DNA of 64,000 nt from Kribbella pratensis (GTDB lineage Bacteria > Actinomycetota > Actinomycetes > Propionibacteriales > Kribbellaceae), in the NCBI RefSeq assembly GCF_004366075.1, contig NZ_SODU01000003.1, forward strand, positions 1,178,001-1,242,000. The letters are read 5' to 3'. Below the pieces are notes generated by a model, which did not search any database, had not been told where the DNA came from, and saw nothing but the letters and a program-made list of their open reading frames with translations. A program made the position numbers and the translations under genes. Numbering within the stretch: position 1 is the first letter of the stretch; each line of letters begins with the position of its first letter. Shown one piece after another: positions 48,331-56,885 of the stretch.

Positions 48331-50523
48331 CTATCTCAGCGCGATCAGGCTGTCCCTGCCGCTGACCAGGATCAGCTCGCCGGCGGCAACGACACCGGCC
48401 CGGCAGTTGACCTCCGGATCCAGCGGGACGTACTCGACAGGTGCGCCCGCGACGACCTTCGCGATTCGGCAAGCGTTTTCGTTACCCATCAGGAACACCC
48501 GTCCGCTGGGCGTCACGGCGTACCGGATGCCCGACGGAATGCTCGGCTGCGCAGTAGAGACGACCTGACCGTTCGCGGCGTCGACGAACCGTACGACGGT
48601 CTGCGTGGTGCGCTCCGCGGCACCCAGGCAGCTGAGCAGTACGACGCGGTTGGTAGCCGGCTCGATCTGGACCGGGCAGGACCAGTCCTGCGGAATCTCG
48701 GACTGCCAGCGCACTTCCCCGGAATGCGGGTCGAGGGCAGTCAGCTGCCTCGGATGCTGGACGCTGCCCTCGATGCCGACGACCAGGCCGCCGACCGTCG
48801 TCAGGTCGCTGAGCGAGCCGTCGCGCATCCAGCGTTTTCCGCCGCGCTTCAGGTCCAGGCCGACGAGTTGGTCGGGGAGGTTGCCGCAGCTGTGCCCCAG
48901 GTGGACTACCACCATGTCGGTGGTGGCCTCGGCGCTGATGCTGGTGCAGCGGCCGGGTTCGTACGTCCAGCGGTTGGAGCCGTCGAGCTTCGTCCCGTAC
49001 AGCTTGTCGGAGCCTTTGCTGACCGACTTTCCGGTGATGAGCGGGTCGTTGTCGTCGATGTCGTAGTCGCGGGTGCGTTCGTGCCAGCCCGCCGTACGTT
49101 TTCCGGTGTCGGCGTCGAGGACGAGGTACCCGAAGTCGTCGTACCGGACGAGCAGCTTCTGACCGCCGTCCACGACAAACAGGTCGGGTTTGTCGTTCGT
49201 GTTCGCGCGGAGGTAGCGCCAGCGGGATTTGCCGGTCGCGGGGTCGAGCATCTCGACAGTGCCGCGTCCCCGCGCGACCGCGATGCCGTGCGCGGTCGCG
49301 ACGGTCTCACCGAAGTCGAGCCGGCCGGTGTTCGTCCACATCCGGTCGCTGCCGTACACGACAGATGCCGCGTCGACGTTCGCCGGAGGATGGTCGCCCT
49401 CGACGTGCTCGTTCGCGCTGAACATGTAGGCGCGCTGGAGCGGGTCGATGACGTAGAGGGTCACGAGGACCACTGCCACGACGGCCGCGAACGCGGCGAG
49501 CATCTGGCCGCGATTCCTCGTGACGCCGGGCGGGAACCTGGTCGCGGCGAAGGCGGCCGCGCTGGCCAGGATCAATAGGACGGACACAGTCACCAGGAGC
49601 GGAACACGTTGTCCGACCCCTGAGGCTCCGGTGGTCGGCGGGACGGTGAGCAGGACGATCGCCAGGCAGACGAGCCCGATCGCTGCGGGTACGGCGGTGA
49701 GAATGCGGGCCTTGCGGTCGGCACGACGTACCGCCCACCAGAGGCCGGCGACCGCTGCCGCCGCGAGGACCGCCATGACGATCGCTTGCCGCTTCGGATC
49801 GCTCTTGAACGCGGGGATCCGCCACGGCTGCCCGATCGCCGCGGCACCCGCCACGAAGGCCAGGAACGCGGTCAACACAGCCAGCACCGACAGCCCGGTC
49901 CGCTGCCAACCGCGCCATACGGGCGGAGTCAGTTGGTCCAGCAGCTCAAGCTCGGCAGTGAGATTGGCCCGGGCCGCTTCGTCGTACCGCTCGTGAGCGA
50001 GCTGCGTCCGATAGATCCGCTCGGACGCCAGCATGGTCTGGAGCTGTTCCCGGCGTGCCTTCGCGTCGAAACGGGTGTCACGGCGTACTTCGGACGCATA
50101 CGTCGAGTACTGCGAATCCGCGAGTACGGCGTCGACCGCATCAAGCAGCACGTCCGCGTTGGCACCGTCGCCTTGAGTGGGGTCGCCGCCGGTGAGCCGG
50201 ACCAGTCGGGCAACCTCAGCAGTCCGCACGGGAGTCACGCCGTACGTCGGCAGCAGCTCCTCCGCCAACTGCGCCGACGCCTCAGCATCCTCCCGCGCCG
50301 TATTCGTCTTGGCATGCTCCGCCCGGTGGAACCAGGCCGCCAACCGCACCGCGACCGGATCCGTACACAACTGCTCCAACGACTCCAGCGCAGTCAGCAC
50401 ATCGGCGAGATACCGCTCCCGATAGGCAACCCGCCCCTTCTCCGAGTACCGCCCCACCAACTCATCCGCCAGCGCCCCCGCACCAGGAACCACGTCATCC
50501 CACAATCCCCGCAATCCAGCCAC
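48331..50523 (-). CDS. HD-like domain, five-helix membrane region and PQQ-type propeller fusion
   Basis: A 730-residue protein with three parts. Residues 1-200 follow the layout of COG4339 predicted HD phosphohydrolases (LWDDVVPGAGALADELVGRY, LAAWFHRAEH, ASAQLAEELLPTYG, YSTYASEVRRD), but the metal-binding YHN..H and FHD residues are replaced (RVAYRERYL and WFHRA). Five membrane helices lie at about 211-230, 246-264, 273-293, 308-328 and 341-359. Residues 385-730 form a PQQ-like beta-propeller with repeats such as LDPATGKSRWRYL and LDPHSGEVRWQSEI. Six propeller cysteines suggest disulfides, so that part is outside. The inner domain may bind a nucleotide or act as a scaffold. GTG start. Confidence 0.75.
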   Translation of the reverse strand: MAGLRGLWDDVVPGAGALADELVGRYSEKGRVAYRERYLADVLTALESLEQLCTDPVAVRLAAWFHRAEHAKTNTAREDAEASAQLAEELLPTYGVTPVRTAEVARLVRLTGGDPTQGDGANADVLLDAVDAVLADSQYSTYASEVRRDTRFDAKARREQLQTMLASERIYRTQLAHERYDEAARANLTAELELLDQLTPPVWRGWQRTGLSVLAVLTAFLAFVAGAAAIGQPWRIPAFKSDPKRQAIVMAVLAAAAVAGLWWAVRRADRKARILTAVPAAIGLVCLAIVLLTVPPTTGASGVGQRVPLLVTVSVLLILASAAAFAATRFPPGVTRNRGQMLAAFAAVVAVVLVTLYVIDPLQRAYMFSANEHVEGDHPPANVDAASVVYGSDRMWTNTGRLDFGETVATAHGIAVARGRGTVEMLDPATGKSRWRYLRANTNDKPDLFVVDGGQKLLVRYDDFGYLVLDADTGKRTAGWHERTRDYDIDDNDPLITGKSVSKGSDKLYGTKLDGSNRWTYEPGRCTSISAEATTDMVVVHLGHSCGNLPDQLVGLDLKRGGKRWMRDGSLSDLTTVGGLVVGIEGSVQHPRQLTALDPHSGEVRWQSEIPQDWSCPVQIEPATNRVVLLSCLGAAERTTQTVVRFVDAANGQVVSTAQPSIPSGIRYAVTPSGRVFLMGNENACRIAKVVAGAPVEYVPLDPEVNCRAGVVAAGELILVSGRDSLIALR

Positions 50524-50576
50524 CCGCCGATACTGACAGATCCCTGGTCCGGCCCGTTGTCAGGAAATGCAGGCGA

Positions 50577-51344
50577 TCAAGCAGTCGGGCCGATCCCCGA
50601 ACCCGGCTCCTGCTGCGCCAACTCACTCGGCGTACGGCGCAATTCAACGCGCAACGCCCGAACCTCCTCCACGAGAGCGGATACCTGCACTCTCAGATCC
50701 GCCTCCTCACGTTCCTGCCGTGAGACGTGCTCGACGAACCAAGAAGCCAGCGCAGCAGTCACCACACCAAGCAGCGCGATCCCGCCGAGCATCAGCCCGA
50801 CACCCGCAACGCGGCCCGCACCCGTGATCGGATAGCGATCCCCGTACCCCACCGTGGTGATGGTCGTCACAGCCCACCACGCGGCATCGCCGAAGTTCTT
50901 GATACTCGCCGACGGCTCAGAACGCTCCGCATCCAGGACCGCAACCGCCGCGGTGAACCCCAAGAGGCCGACACCACCGACCACATAAACCATCGCGCGA
51001 CCACGCAACGAGGTCGCCGCCCGCCGGTTCAGCCGGCCCAACGCAGTCACAACCCGCAACGCCCGCAACGGCCGAAGGAGCGGCAACGCCAGCACCAACA
51101 GATCAACAACATGCTCCCGAAGGAACCGCATCCGCCGCCGGGCAAGCCCCAACCGCAGCAGAAAGTCGCCGGCAAACACCGCCCAGATCACAACCGTCGC
51201 CACAGAGCAGGCTCGCCGCAGCGACCCCGCCATCCCAGGCTCAAGAACCGGCCAAGAGTAGGCCCCCAAGAACAAGACGGCGATCCCCGTCAACGGCCAC
51301 TCAACAACCCTCTGATACCCCTCCGCGAACGCGTCCCGCCGCAT
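50577..51344 (-). CDS. Voltage-gated-type potassium channel
   Basis: A 255-residue ion channel. Helices S1-S3 are followed by an S4-like segment with spaced arginines (RPLRALRVVTALGRLNRR, 91-108), the pore helix and the potassium filter TVGYGD at 164-169, then S6. A short coiled coil (LRVQVSALVEEVRALRVELR) at about 216-235 could tetramerise the channel. No RCK domain. It lies 53 bases upstream of the propeller protein gene on the same strand, so the two may be co-transcribed. Confidence 0.92.
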   Translation of the reverse strand: MRRDAFAEGYQRVVEWPLTGIAVLFLGAYSWPVLEPGMAGSLRRACSVATVVIWAVFAGDFLLRLGLARRRMRFLREHVVDLLVLALPLLRPLRALRVVTALGRLNRRAATSLRGRAMVYVVGGVGLLGFTAAVAVLDAERSEPSASIKNFGDAAWWAVTTITTVGYGDRYPITGAGRVAGVGLMLGGIALLGVVTAALASWFVEHVSRQEREEADLRVQVSALVEEVRALRVELRRTPSELAQQEPGSGIGPTA

Positions 51345-51557
51345 AACTCCCCCTCACAACCACCGCTCCCCAAGCACAGTGTGTTACGAAAGTCGCACCT
51401 CTCCTACACACCGCCCCCACCCCGCGAGCCACGCGCTTAAGCCGACCTCGCGGCCAAGCCTCCCCCCGGCCAGCCCCCCGCGGAGCTTCCCGCCCAAGCC
51501 AACCCCTGCACCCGAGCTCCCTGTCCAGGCCAGCCACCGCGCCCAAGCCTCCCGCCC

Positions 51558-51690
51558 GACCCACCCCCCGCACCCGAGCCGGCCCACCCAACCCAGCCAC
51601 CGCACCCGAGCCGCCCCGCCAAACCCAGCCACCGCACCCGAGCCGGCCCGCCAAACCCAGCCACCGCACTCGAGCTTCCCGCCCAGGCCA
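51558..51690. repeat. 32-bp minisatellite
   Basis: Units starting AACCCAGCCACCGCAC recur at 51590, 51622 and 51654 with exact 32-base spacing, with a degraded unit on each side. It lies in the roughly 490-base gap between the channel gene and tRNA-Tyr. The rest of that gap is C-rich on the plus strand and low-complexity, with long open frames in several frames but no ribosome binding sites or recognisable protein. Confidence 0.75.
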
Positions 51691-51837
51691 GCCACCGGAG
51701 CCGAGCGAAGCGAAGGCGCAAAGGGGGTGCGGGTGGCGGAGCCCCCGCCGGCGGCAAGCGGAGCGCAGCCGCACAACACGACGAAGGCGAGGCGGTCAGC
51801 GCAAGAATTGCGCGACACACCTCGCCCATCGCTTTCG

Positions 51838-51920
51838 TGGCGGGTGCAGGGTTCGAACCTGCGTAGGCATACGCCGACAGATTTACAGTCTGCTCCCTTT
51901 GGCCGCTCGGGCAACCCGCC
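51838..51920 (-). tRNA. tRNA-Tyr (GTA anticodon)
   Basis: An 83-base class II tRNA on the minus strand. The seven-base acceptor stem GGCGGGT/ACCCGCC has discriminator A at 51838. The anticodon loop reads CTGTAAA, giving GTA for tyrosine; a long variable arm follows, as expected for bacterial tRNA-Tyr, and the T arm contains GGTTCGAACC. CCA is not encoded. Confidence 0.95.
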
Positions 51921-52002
51921 AGGGTGCTGCCGGTTCGTGAACCGGCGTGGGAGACGATACAACAGGTAGTGGCCCTGACAGCAAATCGGAAAGGAAGTGC
52001 CC

Positions 52003-52494
52003 ATGGCTTCGGAGTCCTCCTTCGACATCGTGAACAAGGTGGACCGTCAGGAGGTGGACAACGCCGTGAACCAGGCGGCGAAGGAGATCAGCCAGCGGTT
52101 CGACTTCAAGAACGTGGATGCCGGGATCAAGTGGTCCGGTGAGTCGATCGACCTGCAGGCGAGCACCGAGGAGCGGGTGAACGCCGTTCTCGACGTGTTC
52201 AAGGACAAGCTGGTCAAGCGGCAGATCTCGCTGAAGGGTCTGCAGGCGGACGAGCCGAAGCTGTCCGGGAAGATCTACAAGATCAACGCCACGATCGACG
52301 CCGGTATCACCCAGGAGAACGCGAAGAAGCTGTCGAAGCTGATCCGCGACGAGGGCCCGAAGGGTGTCAAGGCCCAGATCCAGGGTGAGGAGCTGCGTGT
52401 CTCCAGCAAGAGCCGTGACGACCTGCAGGCGGTTCAGGCGCTGATCAAGGGCCAGGACCTCGACTTCGCGGTGCAGTTCGTCAACTACCGCTGA
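52003..52494 (+). CDS. yajQ: YajQ family nucleotide-binding protein
   Basis: A 163-residue protein that matches YajQ along its whole length. It has [20 protein letters not shown] at the start, ISQRFDFKN near 30, [13 protein letters not shown] near 65, [20 protein letters not shown] near 113 and the end FAVQFVNYR. It is two ferredoxin-like repeats. Some members bind cyclic di-GMP and alter transcription; others bind nucleotides or RNA. The ATG at 52003 gives the family's standard length; a GTG at 51997 is the alternative. Confidence 0.95.
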   Translation: MASESSFDIVNKVDRQEVDNAVNQAAKEISQRFDFKNVDAGIKWSGESIDLQASTEERVNAVLDVFKDKLVKRQISLKGLQADEPKLSGKIYKINATIDAGITQENAKKLSKLIRDEGPKGVKAQIQGEELRVSSKSRDDLQAVQALIKGQDLDFAVQFVNYR

Positions 52495-52939
52495 GGTCGT
52501 GGAGCAGGAAGTGCAGCTGGATGTCGCCGGCCTGGTCGGTCCACAGGCCGGCGGCGTCCAGTACGGCGGCTGACACCACCCTGGCCTCCCGTACGAGCGC
52601 CGGATGATGGTCGAACGACTCCCACGGCAGGACCGGGAACCCGTGGAGTTCGCCGTACTGGCGCACCGCATCCATGTCTCCGACCGCGCTGCGCGGTAGG
52701 GAGTCGTTGGCCCACGACCAGAGCCAGCTCGACTCGGCCAGGCTCACCGTGCCGATCAGGGTGAGCCGCGCCCTGCAGAACTCGGCGCCCGCCCGCGACC
52801 AGGTGATCGCGGCCTGTTCGAGGTCCCAGGAGTACTGCGCGTCCTCGCCGAGTCTCCCGATCAGGCGCTCCTGACGCTCGGCGGCACGGTGATGGGCCGC
52901 CTGTACGACGGCCTCCCAGTCAGCATGATCGTGTTCCAT
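52481..52939 (-). CDS. DUF6882-like protein
   Basis: A 152-residue soluble protein rich in Trp and His. The [36 protein letters not shown] and [13 protein letters not shown] segments resemble a family of unknown function with alternating strands and a conserved tryptophan cluster (DUF6882 group). No catalytic residues can be named. The ATG at 52939 is chosen because homology-like content begins there. Its end overlaps the facing yajQ gene by 14 bases. Confidence 0.65.
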   Translation of the reverse strand: MEHDHADWEAVVQAAHHRAAERQERLIGRLGEDAQYSWDLEQAAITWSRAGAEFCRARLTLIGTVSLAESSWLWSWANDSLPRSAVGDMDAVRQYGELHGFPVLPWESFDHHPALVREARVVSAAVLDAAGLWTDQAGDIQLHFLLHDLSGS

Positions 52940-53008
52940 CCGAGCGATCGTTCCAGCCCACGAGGGCAACGGCGGGTAATCGGTTCGCGGGTGGGGTAGT
53001 TGCCGGGC

Positions 53009-53956
53009 ATGCTGGCGGGTGTGGGCGAGACGTTGATGCGGAAGTGGTTGCTGGAGGACTTCGGGCTCGAAGTGGTGGAACTCACACCGGTCATGCACGG
53101 CGCGGACATCGCCGCTCAGGTGTGGCGGGCGACCACGGCGACCACGGCGTACGCCGTGAAGTGGAGCGGCGCGGGTACCAACACGGGCCATCAGGTCGCG
53201 GCGTACCTCGCCGACAGCGGGCTGCCCGGCGTACCGGAGTTGATCCGGACGTCCGAGGGCGGACTGTGGAGTGTGCACGCGAAGAAGCGGTTGACGATCA
53301 CGCCGTGGATCGACGGTCCCCGGGCGGCAGAGTCGGGGCTGACGGACGAGCAGTGGTCGGAGTACGGCGTACTGCTGCGTCGGGTGCACGACGCGGAGCT
53401 ACCGCCTCGGCTGCGGGACGCGTTGCCGAAGCACAGTCACATCGATGCGCGTACGCCGGCGCTCGCGGAGGACGTCCGTACGCGACTCGAGACCCCTGAG
53501 TGCGAGGTCGAGGAGGAGTTGGCGGCGGTGTGGAAGCAGTACGACGACGTCATCACGGACCTGCTCACCAACCGCCCGCCCGCGCCGCACGGCCCGCGGG
53601 TCGTCTGCCACGGCGACCCGCATCTCGGCAACGTCCTGGTCGATGACGGGCTGCACCTGATCGACTGGGACGACGTCATCTACGCACCGCGTGAGCAGGA
53701 TCTGATGTTCATGCTCGGCGGCATGGGCGACGTGGGCCCGACGACGTCCGCGCAGCAGGATGCGTTCCTGGCCGGCTACGGTCCGCACACGCTCGACCAG
53801 GACGCGGTCCACTACTACCGCCACGTCCGCGCGTACGAGGACGTCGTCGGCTGGTCCCATCAGGCCATCACCGGCCCGGACGAGCCGTACGCCCTCCAAG
53901 TGGTCGAAGGCATCCTGGCCGAGGGCCTCGCGGCCCTGGCAGTTCAGTCCAGTTGA
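53009..53956 (+). CDS. Aminoglycoside phosphotransferase family kinase
   Basis: A 315-residue protein-kinase-like small-molecule kinase (APH family). The nucleotide lysine is in AYAVKW near residue 50. The Brenner catalytic loop is VCHGDPHLGNVLVDDG with the HxD...N residues, and the metal-binding motif is LIDWDD. Substrates in this family range from antibiotics to choline and sugars, so resistance should not be assumed. I choose the ATG at 53009; ATG 53036 is also possible. Confidence 0.88.
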   Translation: MLAGVGETLMRKWLLEDFGLEVVELTPVMHGADIAAQVWRATTATTAYAVKWSGAGTNTGHQVAAYLADSGLPGVPELIRTSEGGLWSVHAKKRLTITPWIDGPRAAESGLTDEQWSEYGVLLRRVHDAELPPRLRDALPKHSHIDARTPALAEDVRTRLETPECEVEEELAAVWKQYDDVITDLLTNRPPAPHGPRVVCHGDPHLGNVLVDDGLHLIDWDDVIYAPREQDLMFMLGGMGDVGPTTSAQQDAFLAGYGPHTLDQDAVHYYRHVRAYEDVVGWSHQAITGPDEPYALQVVEGILAEGLAALAVQSS

Positions 53957-53958
53957 AG

Positions 53959-53975
53959 CCGGCCTGGAGGGCCGG
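53959..53975. terminator. Bidirectional hairpin between convergent genes
   Basis: CCGGCC and GGCCGG form a six-base-pair stem with a five-base loop in the 24-base gap between the kinase gene and the facing acetyltransferase gene. Likely shared terminator. Confidence 0.45.
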
Positions 53976-53980
53976 GGCAT

Positions 53981-54715
53981 TCAGGCGTGGCGGAGCCAGA
54001 TGTTGGGTTCGATGTAGGTGCCGGTGTTGGCTTCGCGGTCGATCTGCAAGGTGGTCAGGCCGTCGGGGATGGTGTAGGTGCCGGTGGAGGGGAAGGGCAT
54101 GTTGGTCCACTTCTCCCAGTCCTCGACGGTGCCGGTCATGGTTTGGGAGGCGGGGGCGGGCGCGAGGAGGGTGGCGCCCAGGCGGACGTGGGTGCGCAGC
54201 CACGGGTCGAGAGGCAAGCCGTCGGGACGGGTCCAGGTCATGAAGGTCTCGATCGGCGTCAGCGGATAGCGCGACTTGAGGGTCGGGCGGACCGGGGCGA
54301 TCACCTGACCGAGGCCACGGGCGACCGCGCGGTCGCGGACGGCGGTGATGACACGGCCGGCATGGCCCTGGCCCTGTTCGTCGGAGCGTACGGCGGCCGC
54401 CATCAGCACGAATGTGTTCGGTACGACGTTTTCCTCGTACGAGTTCACCGACCGCGCCAGCGAATCGGTGAACCCGCCAGGAAGATCCGCCACCGTGCCG
54501 TCCCAGGCGATCGGTACGCCCCAGCAGCCCGCGATCAGCCGCCTGTCCTCGGCGACGAGGTAGAACTCCCAGTCGGGGAAGTACTCCACCCGCCGCTCGC
54601 GGTACGGCGTCACGCCTTCGTCGTGGAAGATGAACTCCGGCCACTCCTCACGGAAGCGTTCGCCCGCTTCCGCATCCAGTTCGGGCGCGTCGGCGACCGG
54701 GATCAGTTCATACAT
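53981..54715 (-). CDS. GNAT-like acetyltransferase (large)
   Basis: A 244-residue protein with a GNAT-type core: EFYLVAEDRRLIAGCWGVPI, then VLMAAAVRSDEQGQGHAGRV with the acetyl-CoA loop EQGQGHA, and YPLTPIETFMTWTRPDG. It is longer than ordinary GNATs, with about 80 residues after the core that contain many prolines and threonines. Substrate unknown. The ATG at 54715 is chosen over an upstream start without ribosome binding site. Confidence 0.75.
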   Translation of the reverse strand: MYELIPVADAPELDAEAGERFREEWPEFIFHDEGVTPYRERRVEYFPDWEFYLVAEDRRLIAGCWGVPIAWDGTVADLPGGFTDSLARSVNSYEENVVPNTFVLMAAAVRSDEQGQGHAGRVITAVRDRAVARGLGQVIAPVRPTLKSRYPLTPIETFMTWTRPDGLPLDPWLRTHVRLGATLLAPAPASQTMTGTVEDWEKWTNMPFPSTGTYTIPDGLTTLQIDREANTGTYIEPNIWLRHA

Positions 54716-54756
54716 GGCCGGAACGCTAATCCTGCGGCCGCGCCCCGGCCAGCGCA

Positions 54757-54843
54757 TTACGACAGGTCCGGATGCGGATTCGTCGTCAGGTCGACGTACT
54801 CGTCGTGGACCATACGGTTCTCGTCGTCGAACTCCCTGATCAC
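54757..54843 (-). CDS. Possible 28-aa acidic peptide
   Basis: A GTG at 54843 opens a 28-codon frame with a strongly acidic product (VIREFDDENRMVHDEYVDLT then a short proline-containing tail and TAA). It lies 22 bases after the AraC gene stop and 41 bases before the acetyltransferase start. Codon choice looks gene-like but the ribosome binding site is poor. It could be a remnant of a larger gene. Confidence 0.3.
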   Translation of the reverse strand: MIREFDDENRMVHDEYVDLTTNPHPDLS

Positions 54844-54865
54844 TCCCGGCGAAGGCTTCCGGTAT

Positions 54866-55621
54866 TCAGGCCGCGCGGACCGCGCGGGGGGAGGCGCCCA
54901 ACTCTCGGTGGCAGGTCTTGTTGAAGGCTTGAAGGTCGGGGATGCCCACTGAGGCGGCGATGGCGGGGATGGAGAGGGTGGAGGAGACGAGGAGATGGCG
55001 GGCTCGGGTCATGCGGCGGCGGCGGATGTACGCGATGACGGTGGAGCCCGTGTCGGACTGGAAGAGGCGGGTCAGGTGGTTGTGGGAGACGCCGGCGACG
55101 CGGGCCAGGCCGGGGACGGTGAGCGGCTGGGCGAGGTTGGCTTCGATGTGTGCGATCGCGGTGGCGACGGCCGGGTGACGGGTTTCGGTGGTAACGGGCG
55201 TGAGATCCGCGATCCGCCAGAGCGCGCTCCAGACATCCGCGGCGGTGCGGGCCGAACCGGAAGGAGACGACTCGATCGCGGAGCGCAGCAGAGCGGACAG
55301 CAGCGGTGCGGCCTCACCGGCGTCCTGTACGACGGGGACGTACGACGGATCGCCCGCGACGACCGGCCGGAAATGCGCGTAAAGGTGCTCGGAACGTCCG
55401 CGGTAGTCGAACTGCACCTGGGTCCCGGCCGGCGTCAGCGAGACGTAGCCGGGCGCCACGGAATACGTCGTACCGAGCAGCGTCAGCTCGGCCGAGTAGT
55501 TGAAGAGATGCAGCTGCCAGAGGTCCGGCAACCGGAACCTGTCCCGCAGGCCGCGGACGCCGTGGACGCCCGCGCCGGCGTTCACCACCTCCGGCGGTTG
55601 CGCGAGATGCAACTCGATCAT
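54866..55621 (-). CDS. AraC family regulator
   Basis: A 251-residue AraC/XylS protein. The N-terminal half is a cupin-like sensor (LWQLHLFNYSAELTLLGTTY and YVSLTPAGTQVQFDYRG). The C-terminal half carries two helix-turn-helix units: LARVAGVSHNHLTRLFQ and IPAIAASVGIPDLQAFNKTC, the second with the AraC family ending. It diverges from the phytanoyl-CoA dioxygenase gene over about 100 bases and is the likely regulator of it. Confidence 0.92.
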   Translation of the reverse strand: MIELHLAQPPEVVNAGAGVHGVRGLRDRFRLPDLWQLHLFNYSAELTLLGTTYSVAPGYVSLTPAGTQVQFDYRGRSEHLYAHFRPVVAGDPSYVPVVQDAGEAAPLLSALLRSAIESSPSGSARTAADVWSALWRIADLTPVTTETRHPAVATAIAHIEANLAQPLTVPGLARVAGVSHNHLTRLFQSDTGSTVIAYIRRRRMTRARHLLVSSTLSIPAIAASVGIPDLQAFNKTCHRELGASPRAVRAA

Positions 55622-55722
55622 GGTGAGAAATTACCAGTAGTGGTGAACACAACCCACGCGAGCGCACGGCCTCTTTGCCTAGCCTGGTGGAGTAGCAACC
55701 ACTACCCACCATGGGAGTCTCC

Positions 55723-56589
55723 ATGCCCCATCCGCATCGCAAGCACCTGCTCTCCTCGGTACAGATGGCACATTTCGTGGCCACCGGCGCGCTCCGGATG
55801 GACGCCGTCGTACCGGACGACATGAACCGGCAGGCGATCGAGGTCCTGAAAGCCGGCATTCCGGGCGTTCCGTACGGCACCCCGCTGTCGGAGGCGTTCG
55901 TGGACAGCGAGTTCGTCGAGCGGCTGGTGCAGCTGCCCGAGGTGGCCGGCGCGATCCACAGCCTGGTCGGCCCGGAGCCGACCGTCGACCACCACGCGGT
56001 CCACATCCGCAAGGCCCACGAGGGCGAGGCGCAGAACCTGCACGGTGACGCGATCATCGACGTCCGCACGGACGCCTTCGACGTACAGCTCATGTACTAC
56101 CCGCAGGACGTGACGCTCGAGATGGGCGGCACGCTCAGCGTTCCCGGCAGCCACCTGCGCCGGACCAACGAGTCCGACACCGGCCGCTACCAGAACCTGC
56201 GCGGTCAGACCCGCCTGGTCTGCCCGGCCGGCACCGTCCAGTTCCTGCACCACGGCATCTGGCACGGCGGCCGCAAGAACGACAGCGACCTCGACCGCTA
56301 CATGTTCAAGATCCGGTTCAACCCGACCGTCCGCCAGGTGCGGCTCTGGAACACCGACGACCTGTACGACGAGCAGGTCGCGGCCGAACTCGAGCAGAAC
56401 TTCCCCTGGTACGAGAACGCCACCGGCCGGCTGGAGAAGTACAACCGGATCAAGCTGTGGCAGGCGATCACCGGTGACGACACCTACGACCCGAACTACT
56501 GGGTCACCCGCGTCTCGAACCGCCCGCAGCGCGTGGTGACCGACCGCGCCAACAACCCGCACGCCTCCGCGAAAAAGGAGATGGCATGA
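55723..56589 (+). CDS. Phytanoyl-CoA dioxygenase family protein
   Basis: A 288-residue Fe(II)/2-oxoglutarate-dependent dioxygenase. The iron triad is H107 and D109 in NLHGDA and most likely H181 in GIWHGG, with R184 close by for 2-oxoglutarate. QLMYYPQDV and GGTLSVPGSHLRR fill the double-stranded helix between them. I take the second ATG (55723), five bases after GGGAG, rather than 55711. Substrate unknown; the divergent AraC sensor suggests a sugar-like or plant-derived inducer. It overlaps the next gene as ATGA. Confidence 0.88.
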   Translation: MPHPHRKHLLSSVQMAHFVATGALRMDAVVPDDMNRQAIEVLKAGIPGVPYGTPLSEAFVDSEFVERLVQLPEVAGAIHSLVGPEPTVDHHAVHIRKAHEGEAQNLHGDAIIDVRTDAFDVQLMYYPQDVTLEMGGTLSVPGSHLRRTNESDTGRYQNLRGQTRLVCPAGTVQFLHHGIWHGGRKNDSDLDRYMFKIRFNPTVRQVRLWNTDDLYDEQVAAELEQNFPWYENATGRLEKYNRIKLWQAITGDDTYDPNYWVTRVSNRPQRVVTDRANNPHASAKKEMA

Positions 56590-56882
56590 CCTCCACCGCC
56601 GAGACCCCGCTGCAGACCGGCCTTCGTCAGCAGGTGCTGGTGCTCTACCTGGCCTCCTCCGCGCTGGACGCGCGCGTGGTCGGCTGGTCGACGTATGACG
56701 GCACGGGCGAGACGCACCCCACGACGGGTGACAGTGACGTACCGCCGTACGAGACCGGGCTGGACGCGCTCAAGGACGGGTGGCGCCTCTTCCAGGCGTC
56801 CCAGCTGAACCCGCCGTACCCGGGTCACGAGTACGACGTGTCCTTCCTCAAGCACGAGTTCTTCTTCGAGAAGCTCGTCTAG
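56586..56882 (+). CDS. Small conserved-looking protein coupled to dioxygenase
   Basis: A 98-residue soluble protein that I cannot place in a named family. The core LVLYLASSALDARVVGWSTY and the end PGHEYDVSFLKHEFFFEKLV are compact and look folded; ALKDGWRLFQASQL lies between. The ATGA overlap with the dioxygenase gene means equal expression, so it is probably a partner or accessory subunit. No membrane segment, signal or metal motif. Confidence 0.75.
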   Translation: MTSTAETPLQTGLRQQVLVLYLASSALDARVVGWSTYDGTGETHPTTGDSDVPPYETGLDALKDGWRLFQASQLNPPYPGHEYDVSFLKHEFFFEKLV

Positions 56883-56885
56883 GTC

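Noticed and set aside
51345-51837. Protein-coding genes in the C-rich gap
   Set aside because: Frames are open only because stop codons are rare in this composition; there is no start signal and the products follow the 32-base repeat.
53009-53956. Antibiotic resistance gene
   Set aside because: The kinase has the APH fold, but this family is very broad in soil actinobacteria and nothing points to a drug substrate.
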